Shown here one piece after another: positions 7,472 to 16,900 of a stretch of DNA of 64,000 bases; the stretch's first letter is position 1, and each line of letters begins with the position of its first letter. Source of the DNA: Rhodococcus sp. B7740 (GTDB taxonomy: Bacteria > Actinomycetota > Actinomycetes > Mycobacteriales > Mycobacteriaceae). The stretch covers positions 5,146,001 through 5,210,000 of the forward strand of contig NZ_CP010797.1 in assembly GCF_000954115.1 (NCBI RefSeq), in the 5' to 3' direction. Both the position numbers and the translations under genes were made by a program. The notes under the pieces are model-generated. The model had not been told where the DNA came from. It saw nothing but the letters and a program-made list of their open reading frames with translations, and did no database searches.

Positions 7472-9039
7472 CGTGCGGACACCTTGTCTGTGTTGTTGCC
7501 GGCGGAGTTGTTCGCCGACGATCCGGAGGGCAGGTCTGCGGTAGCGACGCTACGGTACGCATCGAGATCGAACTGCTTGGTGATTCTGCGGAACTCGAAC
7601 GTGAAGCCCGGCCACAGCGTGGTGTTGTTGCCGTGCTTGTCGAGGTACCAGCTGGCGCATCCGCCGTTCATCCACACGCTCTTGGCGAGCTGATCCTGCA
7701 ACGTCACGTTGTACTCGTCCTGCACGTCCTTGCGCACCTCGATGGTGCCGATGTCGTGCTTGTCGATGGTGTCCAACGCGTCGACGAGGTAGTTGATCTG
7801 CGATTCGATCATGAAGACCATCGAGGTGTGGCCGAGGCCCGTATTCGGTCCCACCAGGAAGAACATGTTGGGGAAGTTCGCGACCGCTGCCCCCTTGTAG
7901 CCCTGCTGGCCGCCGTCGTCGAAGGTTTCGGCCAACGTGCGGCCGTCCTTGCCGATGATGCCCTGGTAGGCGGGGGAGTCGGTGACGTGGAAGCCGGTGG
8001 CGACGACGAGCGCATCGATCGGGCGCTCGGTGCCGTCCTTGGTGACGATCGATCCTTTGCGGATCTCGGCGATGCCGTCGGTCACGAGGTCGACGTTGCT
8101 CTGCGCGAGAGCCGGGTAGTACGCGTTGGAGATCAACATGCGCTTGCAGCCGATGCGGAAGTTCGGCGTCACCTTGGCGCGCAGTGCCTTGTCCTTGATC
8201 TGGGTGCGCAGGTGGTTCTCCGACGCCCACTGCAGCGGCTTCATGAAGGCCGGAGCCTTGGCCAGACCGACGACCTGGGTCTCGCGCATCGCGTAGATGC
8301 CGGCCCGCGACAGGCGCTGGAACCCGGGAACGTGCTTGAAGGCGAAGCGCTCGAGCTTGGTGTACGGGCGATCGGCGCGGGGAAGGATCCACGGCGCGGT
8401 GCGCTGGTACACGTCCAGATGTTCCACCTGGCCTGCGATGGCGGGCACGATCTGGATGGCGGAGGCACCGGTGCCGATGACGGCGACGCGCTTGCCCGCC
8501 AACGAGACGTCGTGGTTCCACTGAGCGGAGTGGAAGACGTCGCCCTCGAAGTCGTGAATGCCCTTGATGTCGGGCAGATTCGGCTCACACAGTGCGCCGA
8601 CGGCCGAGACGACGATCTTCGCGGTGTAGTTGCCGGAGGTGGTCTGGACATCCCAGCGGTTGGTCTCGGCGTTCCAGCGGGCCGAGGTCACATCCGTGCC
8701 GAACACGTGCTTGTCCATGACGCCGTACTTGCGCGCCACCCCGGCGATGTACTTCTGGATCTCGGGCTGTGTGGAGAACGACCGAGTCCAGTTCGGGTTC
8801 AGGGCGAACGAGTACGAGTACAGGTGCGACGGCACGTCGCAGGCAGCACCGGGGTAGGTGTTGTCGCGCCAGGTGCCGCCGACGTCGTGGCCACGTTCGA
8901 TGACGACGAAGTCCTTCTTGCCTGCCTTCGTCAGCTTGATCGCGGCACCGAGGCCGGCGAAACCGCTGCCGATGATCAGCGTATCGACGTGACGCGGCGT
9001 CGTTGCACGGTCCGAAGTATCTGTTACGGGAAGACTCAT
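7468..9039 (-). CDS. Flavin-containing monooxygenase, Baeyer-Villiger type (MymA-like)
   Basis: FAD/NADPH-dependent monooxygenase of 523 aa, likely oxygenating ketones to esters. It carries the FAD Rossmann motif GSGFAGLGAA, the substrate-loop segment GGTWRDNTYPGAACDVPSHL, the NADPH Rossmann motif GTGASAIQIVP, and the Baeyer-Villiger fingerprint FEGDVFHSAQWN (pattern FxGxxxHxxxW, Asn where many have Pro). The C-terminus is polar and Ser/Asn-rich. It is the first gene of the operon with the SDR and esterase, transcribed from a 69-bp divergent promoter region with a TetR gene and a long palindrome. No strong ribosome-binding site precedes the ATG at 9039. The remembered parallel is mymA (Rv3083). 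Confidence 0.92.
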   Translation of the reverse strand: MSLPVTDTSDRATTPRHVDTLIIGSGFAGLGAAIKLTKAGKKDFVVIERGHDVGGTWRDNTYPGAACDVPSHLYSYSFALNPNWTRSFSTQPEIQKYIAGVARKYGVMDKHVFGTDVTSARWNAETNRWDVQTTSGNYTAKIVVSAVGALCEPNLPDIKGIHDFEGDVFHSAQWNHDVSLAGKRVAVIGTGASAIQIVPAIAGQVEHLDVYQRTAPWILPRADRPYTKLERFAFKHVPGFQRLSRAGIYAMRETQVVGLAKAPAFMKPLQWASENHLRTQIKDKALRAKVTPNFRIGCKRMLISNAYYPALAQSNVDLVTDGIAEIRKGSIVTKDGTERPIDALVVATGFHVTDSPAYQGIIGKDGRTLAETFDDGGQQGYKGAAVANFPNMFFLVGPNTGLGHTSMVFMIESQINYLVDALDTIDKHDIGTIEVRKDVQDEYNVTLQDQLAKSVWMNGGCASWYLDKHGNNTTLWPGFTFEFRRITKQFDLDAYRSVATADLPSGSSANNSAGNNTDKVSAR

Positions 9040-9061
9040 GTAGGGGAGCGTAGAAGCTTAT

Positions 9062-9095
9062 TGAGTGTGAGTCAATAGTTATTGACTAACATTCA
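9062..9095. promoter_or_regulatory. 34-bp palindromic operator in the TetR/monooxygenase divergent promoter
   Basis: Two 16-base arms (TGAGTGTGAGTCAATA and TATTGACTAACATTCA) pair at 14 of 16 positions around a central GT. The inner core AGTCAATA-GT-TATTGACT is perfect. It fills most of the 69 bases between the divergent starts at 9039 and 9109, the standard position of a TetR-family operator controlling both genes. Confidence 0.75.
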
Positions 9096-9108
9096 GTAGG
9101 GTGGTTGC

Positions 9109-9768
9109 ATGGCGGTCGTGAACAGTCCCGGCGCACCGACCACGAAGAGGACGAGACTCAGTCCGCAACAACGACGAGCCCAATTGATCGAGCTCGGTAC
9201 CGAAATGCTCGCCGACCGCCCCCTCGAGCAGATCTCCGTCGAGGACATCGCCGATCAAGCCGGCGTCTCCCGAGGTCTGCTGTTCCACTACTTCGCCTCC
9301 AAGCAGGACTTCCACCTCGAAATCGTGCGTGAATCCTCGCGCGTCATGCTCGAGCGCACCGCACCCGATCCGTCGCTGCCACCGTACGAGATTCTGCGCG
9401 ACTCCATCGCCAACTACGTCGATTACGTCACCGACAAGCGACAGATGTACGTCTCACTCCTGCGCGGCACCCCCAGTGGCGATCCGCAGATGCGCGCGGT
9501 GTTCGAGGAGACTCGCTCCGCCATGGCCGAGCGAACCCTCGCGCAACTCGGGGGACTCGACATCGAGGTGACCCCCACGATCGTGCTGGCCGTTCGCGGC
9601 TGGATCGCATTCGTCGAGGAAACGACCATCAATTGGCTCACCGCACCGGAGCTCGGCCGCGACGAACTGATCGACCTCAACGTCAATGCTCTGCCTGCCG
9701 TCGCGCTGGCACCGGACATGATCTCCGCACTCCTGGGTGCCGACCGAGACGCCGCCGCAGACGCCTGA
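9109..9768 (+). CDS. TetR family transcriptional regulator of the monooxygenase operon
   Basis: TetR-type repressor, 219 aa. The N-terminal helix-turn-helix is clear: RAQLIELGTEMLADRPLEQI followed by VEDIADQAGVSRGLLFHYF and ASKQDF (residues about 22-70). The C-terminal ligand domain has no recognisable specificity. It is transcribed divergently from the monooxygenase-SDR-esterase operon and shares with it a 34-bp palindrome at 9062-9095, so it probably represses both, with a fatty or ketone metabolite as candidate inducer (inference). The remembered mymA operon of mycobacteria is instead controlled by an AraC-type activator (VirS), so the regulator type differs here. Confidence 0.9.
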   Translation: MAVVNSPGAPTTKRTRLSPQQRRAQLIELGTEMLADRPLEQISVEDIADQAGVSRGLLFHYFASKQDFHLEIVRESSRVMLERTAPDPSLPPYEILRDSIANYVDYVTDKRQMYVSLLRGTPSGDPQMRAVFEETRSAMAERTLAQLGGLDIEVTPTIVLAVRGWIAFVEETTINWLTAPELGRDELIDLNVNALPAVALAPDMISALLGADRDAAADA

Positions 9769-9771
9769 TCC

Positions 9772-9815
9772 CGCCCCGCCGCGCGCCCCCGCCCCGCCGC
9801 GCGCCCCCGCCCCGC
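9772..9815. repeat. 18-bp GC-only tandem repeat, about 2.4 copies
   Basis: The unit CGCCCCGCCGCGCGCCCC is repeated exactly at 9772-9789 and 9790-9807, with a partial third copy to 9815. It begins three bases after the TetR stop codon and abuts the palindromic element that follows. Confidence 0.85.
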
Positions 9816-9930
9816 GTCAATGGACCATTGCACTCCTCAGACGTATGCAGGGGTCCATTCACTCGTGTCCGGGGGTCGCGTGAATGGACCGTCGTACTGC
9901 GCAGACGCATGTAGTGGTCCATTGACGCGG
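9812..9930. repeat. 119-bp two-unit palindromic repeat element
   Basis: The element is bounded by perfect 15-bp inverted ends (CCGCGTCAATGGACC at 9812-9826 and GGTCCATTGACGCGG at 9916-9930). Inside are two 47-bp direct units (9816-9862 and 9880-9926) separated by 17 bases. Each unit itself begins GT(C/G)AATGGACC and ends GGTCCATT(C/G)AC, so each can fold alone. The unit centres are about two-thirds identical and share CAGACG.ATG. It carries no open frame of note and lies between the convergent TetR and kgd genes. This architecture resembles REP/BIME-type intergenic repeats. I do not recognise the family. Confidence 0.8.
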
Positions 9931-9951
9931 AACGGGGGAGCCCAGAAACGA

Positions 9952-9989
9952 CGACAGCGGCCCACCCCCGAAGGAGTGGGCCGCTGTCG
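9952..9989 (-). terminator. Hairpin terminator downstream of kgd
   Basis: Perfect 14-bp stem (CGACAGCGGCCCAC / GTGGGCCGCTGTCG) with a 10-base loop, 10 bases past the kgd stop. On the minus strand it is followed by a T-containing stretch (tcgtttctggg). Confidence 0.8.
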
Positions 9990-9998
9990 CGAGTGTTT

Positions 9999-12900
9999 CT
10001 AGTCTTCGCCGACTGCCTTGAAGGCCTCGTCGATGATTTCGAGTTGCTCGACGGCGTGTACCTTGCTCGATCCCGACGACGGGGCGGACATGGCGCGACG
10101 GGAGATGCGCTTGATGCCGACCAGCTTCTCGGGCATGAGCTCGGGCAGTGCGAGACCGAAGAAAGGCCACGCACCCTGGTTCGCAGGCTCTTCCTGAACC
10201 CAACGGAATTCCGTTGCGTTCGGGTAGCTTTCGAGTGCTTCCCTGATGCGGCGAACCGGCACGGGGTAGAGCTGCTCGACGCGAACGATCGCGACGTCGT
10301 CGCGGTTGTCCTTCTGCTTACGAGCGAGGAGCTCGTAGTAGAGCTTGCCGCTGACCATCAGCACTCGCTTGACCGCGCTGCGGTCACCGGTGCCGGTGTC
10401 GTAGGTGGGCTCGTCGAACACCGAGTGGAACTTGCCGTCGGTGAAGTCCTCGATGTTGCTCACCGCTGCCTTGTTGCGCAGCATCGACTTCGGGGTGAAG
10501 ACGATCAGCGGGCGACGGATGCCGTCACGCGCGTGCCTGCGCAGCAGGTGGAAGTAGTTCGCGGGGGTCGAGGGGAGTGCGACGGTCATCGAGCCCTCGG
10601 CGCACAGTGTCAGGAAGCGCTCGATGCGTCCGGACGTGTGGTCGGGTCCCTGACCTTCGTGGCCGTGCGGCAGCAGCAGCACGACGTCGGAGAGCTGACC
10701 CCACTTGGCTTCACCGGACGAGATGAACTCGTCGATGATGGACTGTGCGCCGTTGACGAAGTCGCCGAATTGCGCTTCCCACATCACCAGTGCGTCCGGG
10801 TTGCCCACGGAGTAGCCGTACTCGAAGCCTACGGCTGCGAACTCGCTCAAAGCGGAGTCGTAGACCATGAACTTGCCGGGGTTGTCGCTGCCGATGTTCT
10901 GCAGCGGGGTGTACTCGGCACCGGTCTTGCGGTCGATGATCACCGAGTGGCGCTGGGTGAACGTGCCGCGGCGGGTGTCCTGGCCGGAGAAGCGGATGTT
11001 GCGTCCCTCGTCCACCAGCGATCCGAGTGCCAGCAGCTCGCCGAAGGCCCAGTCGACCTTGCCCTCGTGCGCCATTTCCCGGCGCTTCTCGAGAACCGGC
11101 TTGACGCGCGGGTGCACGTTGAAGCCGTCGGGAACGTCGAGGTGCGCATCGCCGATGCGGTGCAGCACGGCCTTGTCGACGGCCGTGGTGAGCTTGGCGG
11201 GCAGCTGCTGATCGAGCTCGACCGACTCACTGGGCTCAGGGGTGTACTTCTCGAGTTCGCGTACCTCGTTGAAGACGCGTTCGAGCTGGCCCTGGTAGTC
11301 GCGGAGTGCGTCCTCGGCTTCCTTGAGCGAGATGTCTCCACGACCGATGAGCGATTCGGTGTAGCTCTTGCGGACGCTGCGCTTGGTGTCGATCACGTCG
11401 TACATCGCCGGCTGCGTCATCGAGGGGTCGTCGCCCTCGTTGTGTCCGCGACGGCGGTAGCAGATCATGTCGATGACGACGTCCTTGTGGAACTTCTGAC
11501 GGAAGTCCACTGCCAGCTGAGCGACCCAGGCACAGGCCTCGGGATCGTCGCCGTTGACGTGGAAGATCGGCGCGGCGATCATCTTCGCCACATCGGTGCA
11601 GTACTCGGACGAACGCGAGAACTCCGGCGAGGTGGTGAAGCCGACCTGGTTGTTGACGACGATGTGCACGGTGCCGCCGGTGCGGTAGCCCCGCAGATCG
11701 GACAGGTTCAATGTCTCGGCGACGACGCCCTGGCCTGCGAATGCGGCGTCTCCGTGCAGCATCAGCGGCAGAACGGAGTAGCCGCCCTGGCCGGTGCCCT
11801 TGTCCAGCAGGTCCTGCTTGGCGCGAACGAGGCCTTCGAGAACCGGGTCGACGGCTTCGAGGTGCGACGGGTTCGCGGTGAGCGAGACCTTGATGTCGTT
11901 GTCACCGAACATCTGGATGTACGTGCCCTCGGCACCGAGGTGGTACTTCACGTCGCCGGAGCCGTGCGCAGCGGCCGGGTTCATGTTGCCCTCGAACTCG
12001 GTGAAGATCTTCGAGTAGGGCTTGCCGACGATGTTGGCGAGCACGTTCAGGCGGCCGCGGTGCGGCATACCGATGACGACCTCGTCGAGGGCGTATTCGG
12101 CGCTCTGGTCGATGACGGAGTCCATCATCGGGATGACCGACTCGGCACCTTCGAGCGAGAACCGCTTCTGCCCGACGTACTTGGTCTGCAGGAACGTCTC
12201 GAACGCCTCGGCGGCGTTGAGCTTGCTCAGGATGTACTTCTGTTGCGCCACAGTCGGTTTGACGTGCTTGGCTTCGACGCGTTCCTGCAGCCAGGAGACC
12301 TGCTCGGTCTCGAGGATGTGGGTGTACTCGACGCCGACGTGGCGGCAGTACGAGTCGCGCAGAACGCTGAGCACGTCCCGCAGCTTCATTTTGTCCTTGC
12401 CGTGGAATCCGCCGACCTTGAACTCGCGGTCGAGGTCCCACAGCGTGAGGTCGTGGCTGATCACGCCGAGGTCCGGGTGCATCCGGAACTTGTCCTTGGT
12501 GAACTGCAACGGATCGGTGTCGGCCATCAGGTGACCGCGGTTGCGGTACGCAGCGATGAGCTCGAGCACGCGGGTGTTCTTGTCGACCGTGCCCTCGGGC
12601 AGATCCTTGCGCCAGCGAATGGGCTCGTAGGGGATCTTCAGCGAGTGGAACAGCTCGTCGTAGAACTCGTCGCTGATCAGCAGGTTGTGGATCGTCTTGA
12701 GGAAATCGCCCGACTCCGCACCCTGAATGATGCGGTGGTCGTACGTCGAGGTCAGCGTCATGAGCTTGCCGACGCCGAACTCGGCGAGACGCTCGTCGCT
12801 GGCTCCCTGGAACTCTGCCGGGTACTCCATCGCACCTGCGCCGATGATCGCTCCCTGACCGTTCATCAGACGCGGCACCGAGTGCACGGTTCCGATTCCA

Positions 12901-13802
12901 CCGGGGTTGGTCAGCGAGATTGTGACGCCCTGGAAGTCCTCACCGGTGAGCTTGCCGTCGCGAGCACGACGCACGATGTCCTCGTACGCGTTGTAGAACT
13001 GCGTGAACGTGAAGTCCTGCGTGTTCTTGATGGCGGCGACGACGAGGGAACGGTTGCCGTCCTTGCCGGGCAGGTCGATCGCGAGACCGAGGTTGATCGC
13101 TGCCGGAGTCACTGCGTTCGGCTTGCCGTCGACCTCGGCGAAGTGGCGGTTCATGTTCGGGAACGCCTTGACGGCCTGCACGATGGCGTAGCCGAGCAGG
13201 TGCGTGAACGAGATCTTGCCGCCGCGGGTGCGAGCGAGATGGTTGTTGATCACGAGGCGGTTGTCGACCATGAGCTTGGCCGGGATCGCACGGACGCTGG
13301 TCGCGGTCGGAATCTGCAACGAGGCGGACATGTTCTTCGCCACCGCTGCAGCAGCGCCGCGCAGAACCTTGCTCGACTCCTCGCCGAACTCGGCTGCGGC
13401 GGGCTTTGCGGGAGCGGACTTCGCCGGTGCTGCCTTCTTCTCGGCAGGCTTGGCGGCGGCAGGCTTCGAGGCCTCGGCCTTGGGAGCGGCGGTTTTCGGA
13501 GCTGCCTTGGGTGCTGCGGCCTTCGGCGCGTCGGTCTTGTCGGAAGCAGAAGCGGCCGTCTTGGCTGGTGGCGCGGGCGCTGCGGGAGGCGCGGACTTGG
13601 TCGAGCTGCCGTTCGAGGATGCGCCGTTACCGGCAGCACCGTTGGATCCGGCGGTCTCGTCGGTCGCTGCATCGGGGTCGTAACCGGTCAGAAACTCGTG
13701 CCAGCTCGCGTCGACGGATGAAGGGTCCTTCTTGAATCGCTGGTACATCTCGTCGACCAGCCATTGATTTTGTCCGAATTGGGTAGTAGAGCTGCTGCTC
13801 AC
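9999..13802 (-). CDS. kgd: Multifunctional 2-oxoglutarate decarboxylase/dehydrogenase (E1 fused to E2-like domain)
   Basis: Thiamine-diphosphate enzyme of 1267 aa acting on 2-oxoglutarate in the TCA cycle. It is the actinobacterial fusion of an E2-like succinyltransferase domain to E1o, and in mycobacteria it also shows decarboxylase and carboligase activity. Domains: a short N-terminal segment ([20 protein letters not shown]), an Ala/Pro/Lys linker at about 45-145, an acyltransferase domain at about 150-370 ending with [12 protein letters not shown] (catalytic His 356), then the E1 domain with [13 protein letters not shown] and [12 protein letters not shown]. No lipoyl domain is present, as expected for this family. 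The start is GTG 13802. The 110 bases upstream separate it from the ABC exporter gene and should hold its promoter. A hairpin follows the stop. Confidence 0.96.
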   Translation of the reverse strand: MSSSSTTQFGQNQWLVDEMYQRFKKDPSSVDASWHEFLTGYDPDAATDETAGSNGAAGNGASSNGSSTKSAPPAAPAPPAKTAASASDKTDAPKAAAPKAAPKTAAPKAEASKPAAAKPAEKKAAPAKSAPAKPAAAEFGEESSKVLRGAAAAVAKNMSASLQIPTATSVRAIPAKLMVDNRLVINNHLARTRGGKISFTHLLGYAIVQAVKAFPNMNRHFAEVDGKPNAVTPAAINLGLAIDLPGKDGNRSLVVAAIKNTQDFTFTQFYNAYEDIVRRARDGKLTGEDFQGVTISLTNPGGIGTVHSVPRLMNGQGAIIGAGAMEYPAEFQGASDERLAEFGVGKLMTLTSTYDHRIIQGAESGDFLKTIHNLLISDEFYDELFHSLKIPYEPIRWRKDLPEGTVDKNTRVLELIAAYRNRGHLMADTDPLQFTKDKFRMHPDLGVISHDLTLWDLDREFKVGGFHGKDKMKLRDVLSVLRDSYCRHVGVEYTHILETEQVSWLQERVEAKHVKPTVAQQKYILSKLNAAEAFETFLQTKYVGQKRFSLEGAESVIPMMDSVIDQSAEYALDEVVIGMPHRGRLNVLANIVGKPYSKIFTEFEGNMNPAAAHGSGDVKYHLGAEGTYIQMFGDNDIKVSLTANPSHLEAVDPVLEGLVRAKQDLLDKGTGQGGYSVLPLMLHGDAAFAGQGVVAETLNLSDLRGYRTGGTVHIVVNNQVGFTTSPEFSRSSEYCTDVAKMIAAPIFHVNGDDPEACAWVAQLAVDFRQKFHKDVVIDMICYRRRGHNEGDDPSMTQPAMYDVIDTKRSVRKSYTESLIGRGDISLKEAEDALRDYQGQLERVFNEVRELEKYTPEPSESVELDQQLPAKLTTAVDKAVLHRIGDAHLDVPDGFNVHPRVKPVLEKRREMAHEGKVDWAFGELLALGSLVDEGRNIRFSGQDTRRGTFTQRHSVIIDRKTGAEYTPLQNIGSDNPGKFMVYDSALSEFAAVGFEYGYSVGNPDALVMWEAQFGDFVNGAQSIIDEFISSGEAKWGQLSDVVLLLPHGHEGQGPDHTSGRIERFLTLCAEGSMTVALPSTPANYFHLLRRHARDGIRRPLIVFTPKSMLRNKAAVSNIEDFTDGKFHSVFDEPTYDTGTGDRSAVKRVLMVSGKLYYELLARKQKDNRDDVAIVRVEQLYPVPVRRIREALESYPNATEFRWVQEEPANQGAWPFFGLALPELMPEKLVGIKRISRRAMSAPSSGSSKVHAVEQLEIIDEAFKAVGED

Positions 13803-13912
13803 GGCAGTAGTTCGCCTCGTTTCTGTCTTCGTTCCCGTTCAGCGCGCGTACGTGTCCAGGCTAGACCTTTGGTCCAGCTCACGTGCGTCCGGGACGTAGC
13901 TGTGATATGTAC

Positions 13913-16900
13913 TCACCGGTAACCATCGGCCTCGTTGTCGATGACACCTTGGACTATCGAATTATTCCCTCGGTTCGTTTCGGCTGCAGTCCACAACTGC
14001 GCGTAGAACCCGCCCTGCGTGCGCAGCTCCGAATGTCGACCTACTTCCACGATACGGCCGCCGTCGACGACCACGATCAGATCCGCTCGTGCGGCGGTCG
14101 CCAAGCGATGCGCGACGACCACCGCGGTGCGGGTGCGTGCGACGGCACTGCTCGCTGCGAGCACGGTGCGTTCGGTCGCGGGATCGAGCGTGGCGGTGGC
14201 CTCGTCGAGCAGGAGAAGGTCGGGGTCGACCAGCTCGGCCCTGGCCAGTGCGATCAGCTGTCGTTGACCCGCGGACAGCCCTTGACCGCGCTCGCCGACG
14301 GGTTGGTGCATACCGCCGCGAAGTGCGGCGATGGTGCTCAGAGCTCCCACGGATCGGGCCGCGTTCTCGATGTCGGCACGGGTGGCGTCGGGCCTGCCGT
14401 AGGCGATGTTCGACGCGACGGTCCCGGTGAACAGGTGCGCTTCCTGCGGTACGACGCCGAGTCGGTGCCGGTAGTCCGAGAGGCGATAGTCGCGTAGATC
14501 GTGGCCGCCGACGCGCACCGATCCGGAGGTGGGATCGTAGAAGCGGGCCAGCAGTTTGACGACCGTGGATTTGCCCGCGCCGGTGCGCCCGACCAACGCG
14601 ACGGTGGTGCCGGCGGGGATGGTGAGATTTACCTCACTCAGGGCGTCGGACTGTGCTCCGGCATACCGAAAACCGACGTCGACGAGTTCTATGTCGGCGT
14701 GCAGGCGTCCGCCGGGGAGTGCGGTGGTGTCCGATTTGGTGTTCGCTTCGATCGAACTCGTGGTGCGGAGGAGATCACCGATGCGGCCGACACCGACACG
14801 TGCTTGCTGGTAACCGTCGAACACCTGCGATAGCTGCTGGATCGGACCGAAGAGCAGCCCGAGATAGAGCACGAACGCCACGAGAGTGCCCGCAGTGGTG
14901 GTGCCGGTGGCGATCTGATGCGCGCCGACGAACACGACGACGGCGAGGGCGATGTCGGAGAGCAACGTGATGAGGGGGAAGAACACCGAGATCGCGGTCT
15001 GCGACCGCATCCGGCTCACCCGGTAGCGGTCGGAGCGTTCGGCGAACCGGGATGCGGCGTACTCCTCGCGTCGGTACGCCTGCGCGGCGCGCAGTCCCGT
15101 GACGTTCTCCTGGAAATCGGCGTTGACGATCGAGATGCGCTCGCGAGATGTCGAGTACGCCGCCGACGAGATGCGCCGGAAGATCACGGTGGCCACGGCG
15201 AGGGGCGGCACCACCGCCAGCGCCACCAGTCCCAGTGCCGGGTCGGTGACGAGCAGTGCGGCGGCGATGCCGACGACGGTCAGCACGCTGACCACTGCGG
15301 TCGAGGCTCCGGTCTGGATGAAGGAAGACAGCGCATCGACGTCGGTGGTCATTCGCGTCATGATGCGACCCGACAGTTCGCGTTCGTAGTAGTCCAGGCC
15401 GAGCCGTTGGATGTGCGCGTAACTGCGCACCCGGAGTCCGAAGAGCACTCGCTCGCCTGCTCGCGCCGTGATGACCGTCGTCCAGCAGACGACGAACCAA
15501 CTCGCCGCAGCCAACACGACACCGATCGAGGTGGCGATCCACAGGGTGTTCGAGTCTCCGCCGGCCACCCCGCTGTCCACCGCGTAGCGAACGAGCGAGG
15601 GGAACGCGATCGAGGCCAGTGAGTCCAGCGCGAGGAGCACCACCACCGCTGCCAGCAACAACCGCACCGGGCTCAGCAGTCTCGACAGCCGGAATTCCGG
15701 GTCGGGTCGACGAAGTGCGGCTCCCGATGCAGCCGGATCCTCCGTCGCGGGCGGCAGCGCCGCGACCGCCCGGGAGATCGCCGGAGTCGGCGCGAGTGAG
15801 CCGAAGGCCCCCGCCATCGCAGTTCCGTGGCCACCTCCGCCTCCGGGCGCGGGCGCTGACACCGCGCCGGGCTCGACGGTCGCCTCCGCCGCGGACTCGG
15901 GCCAGAGCGTGTCGGCGGACGGTTCCGCTGTCGGTTCCCGGTCGGTGTCGTCGTTCGCGTCGCCGTCCCCTCCTGCGAGGAGGGCCCGGAACAACGGACA
16001 GCGCCGATCCAGTTCGTCGACCGTTCCGGTGTCGATGATGCGGCCGTTGTCGAGGACGGCGACGCGATCGGCCAGTGTCAGGGTCGAACGGCGATGTGCG
16101 AGAACGAGAGTCGCGCGAGTACGGACGCCGCGCAACGCGTCGAAGATGGCGGCCTCGGTCTCGGCGTCCACGGCGGAGGTGGCGTCGTCGAGGATGAGAA
16201 TTCGCGGTTCCACGAGAAGAGCGCGGGCCAGTGCGATGCGTTGGCGCTGACCGCCCGAGAGAGTGAGGCCGCGTTCGCCGACGAGGCTGTCGTATCCCTC
16301 GGGGAGCGCCTCGACGAACGTCGAGGCCTGCGCGAGCCGCGCCGCATGCCTGATGTCCTCCGCGGTGGCGTCGGGCCTGCCGAGGGCGATGTTGGCGGCG
16401 ATGGTGTCGGAGAAGAGGAACGGCTCGTCGAACACCAGCGAGACCGCCTCGCGTAGCGACGTCGAGTCGAGGTCGTCGATGTCGATCGACGTTCCGTCGG
16501 ACGTCAGCGCAATCTGCCCCCGAGTCGGGCGGTAGAAGCGGGGGAGCAGGAGTGCGAGTGCGGTCTTTCCCGAGCCCGCGTGACCGACGACGGCCACCGT
16601 CTCACCGGGCGAGATGGTCAGGTCCAGGCCGGTGAGCACGTCGCGTTCGGGTTCGAATCCGAAGGTCACCTCGGAGATACGGACTCCGAGCGGGCCGTCG
16701 GGCAACGCGACGGGTTCGGCCGGTTCCGGGTCGGACGGCTCGGTGTCGACCACCTCGTAGACGCGCTCGACGGCCGCGCGGGAGAGTTGGGCCATGATCA
16801 CCACCGACGAGACGGTGCGGGTCACGGCGGACAGAGTCGCGACATAGGTGGCGAAGGCCAGGAAGGTGCCGATCGTGATGTGGCCTTCCAGGGCCAGATA

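Noticed and set aside
7462-9078. 538-codon plus-strand frame opposite the monooxygenase gene
   Set aside because: Antisense shadow; no motifs, no ribosome-binding site, and it would run into the TetR operator region.
9993-13721. 1242-codon plus-strand open frame opposite kgd
   Set aside because: It is the antisense mirror of kgd, rich in Val/Leu/Asp/Arg without any domain; kgd shows all catalytic motifs.
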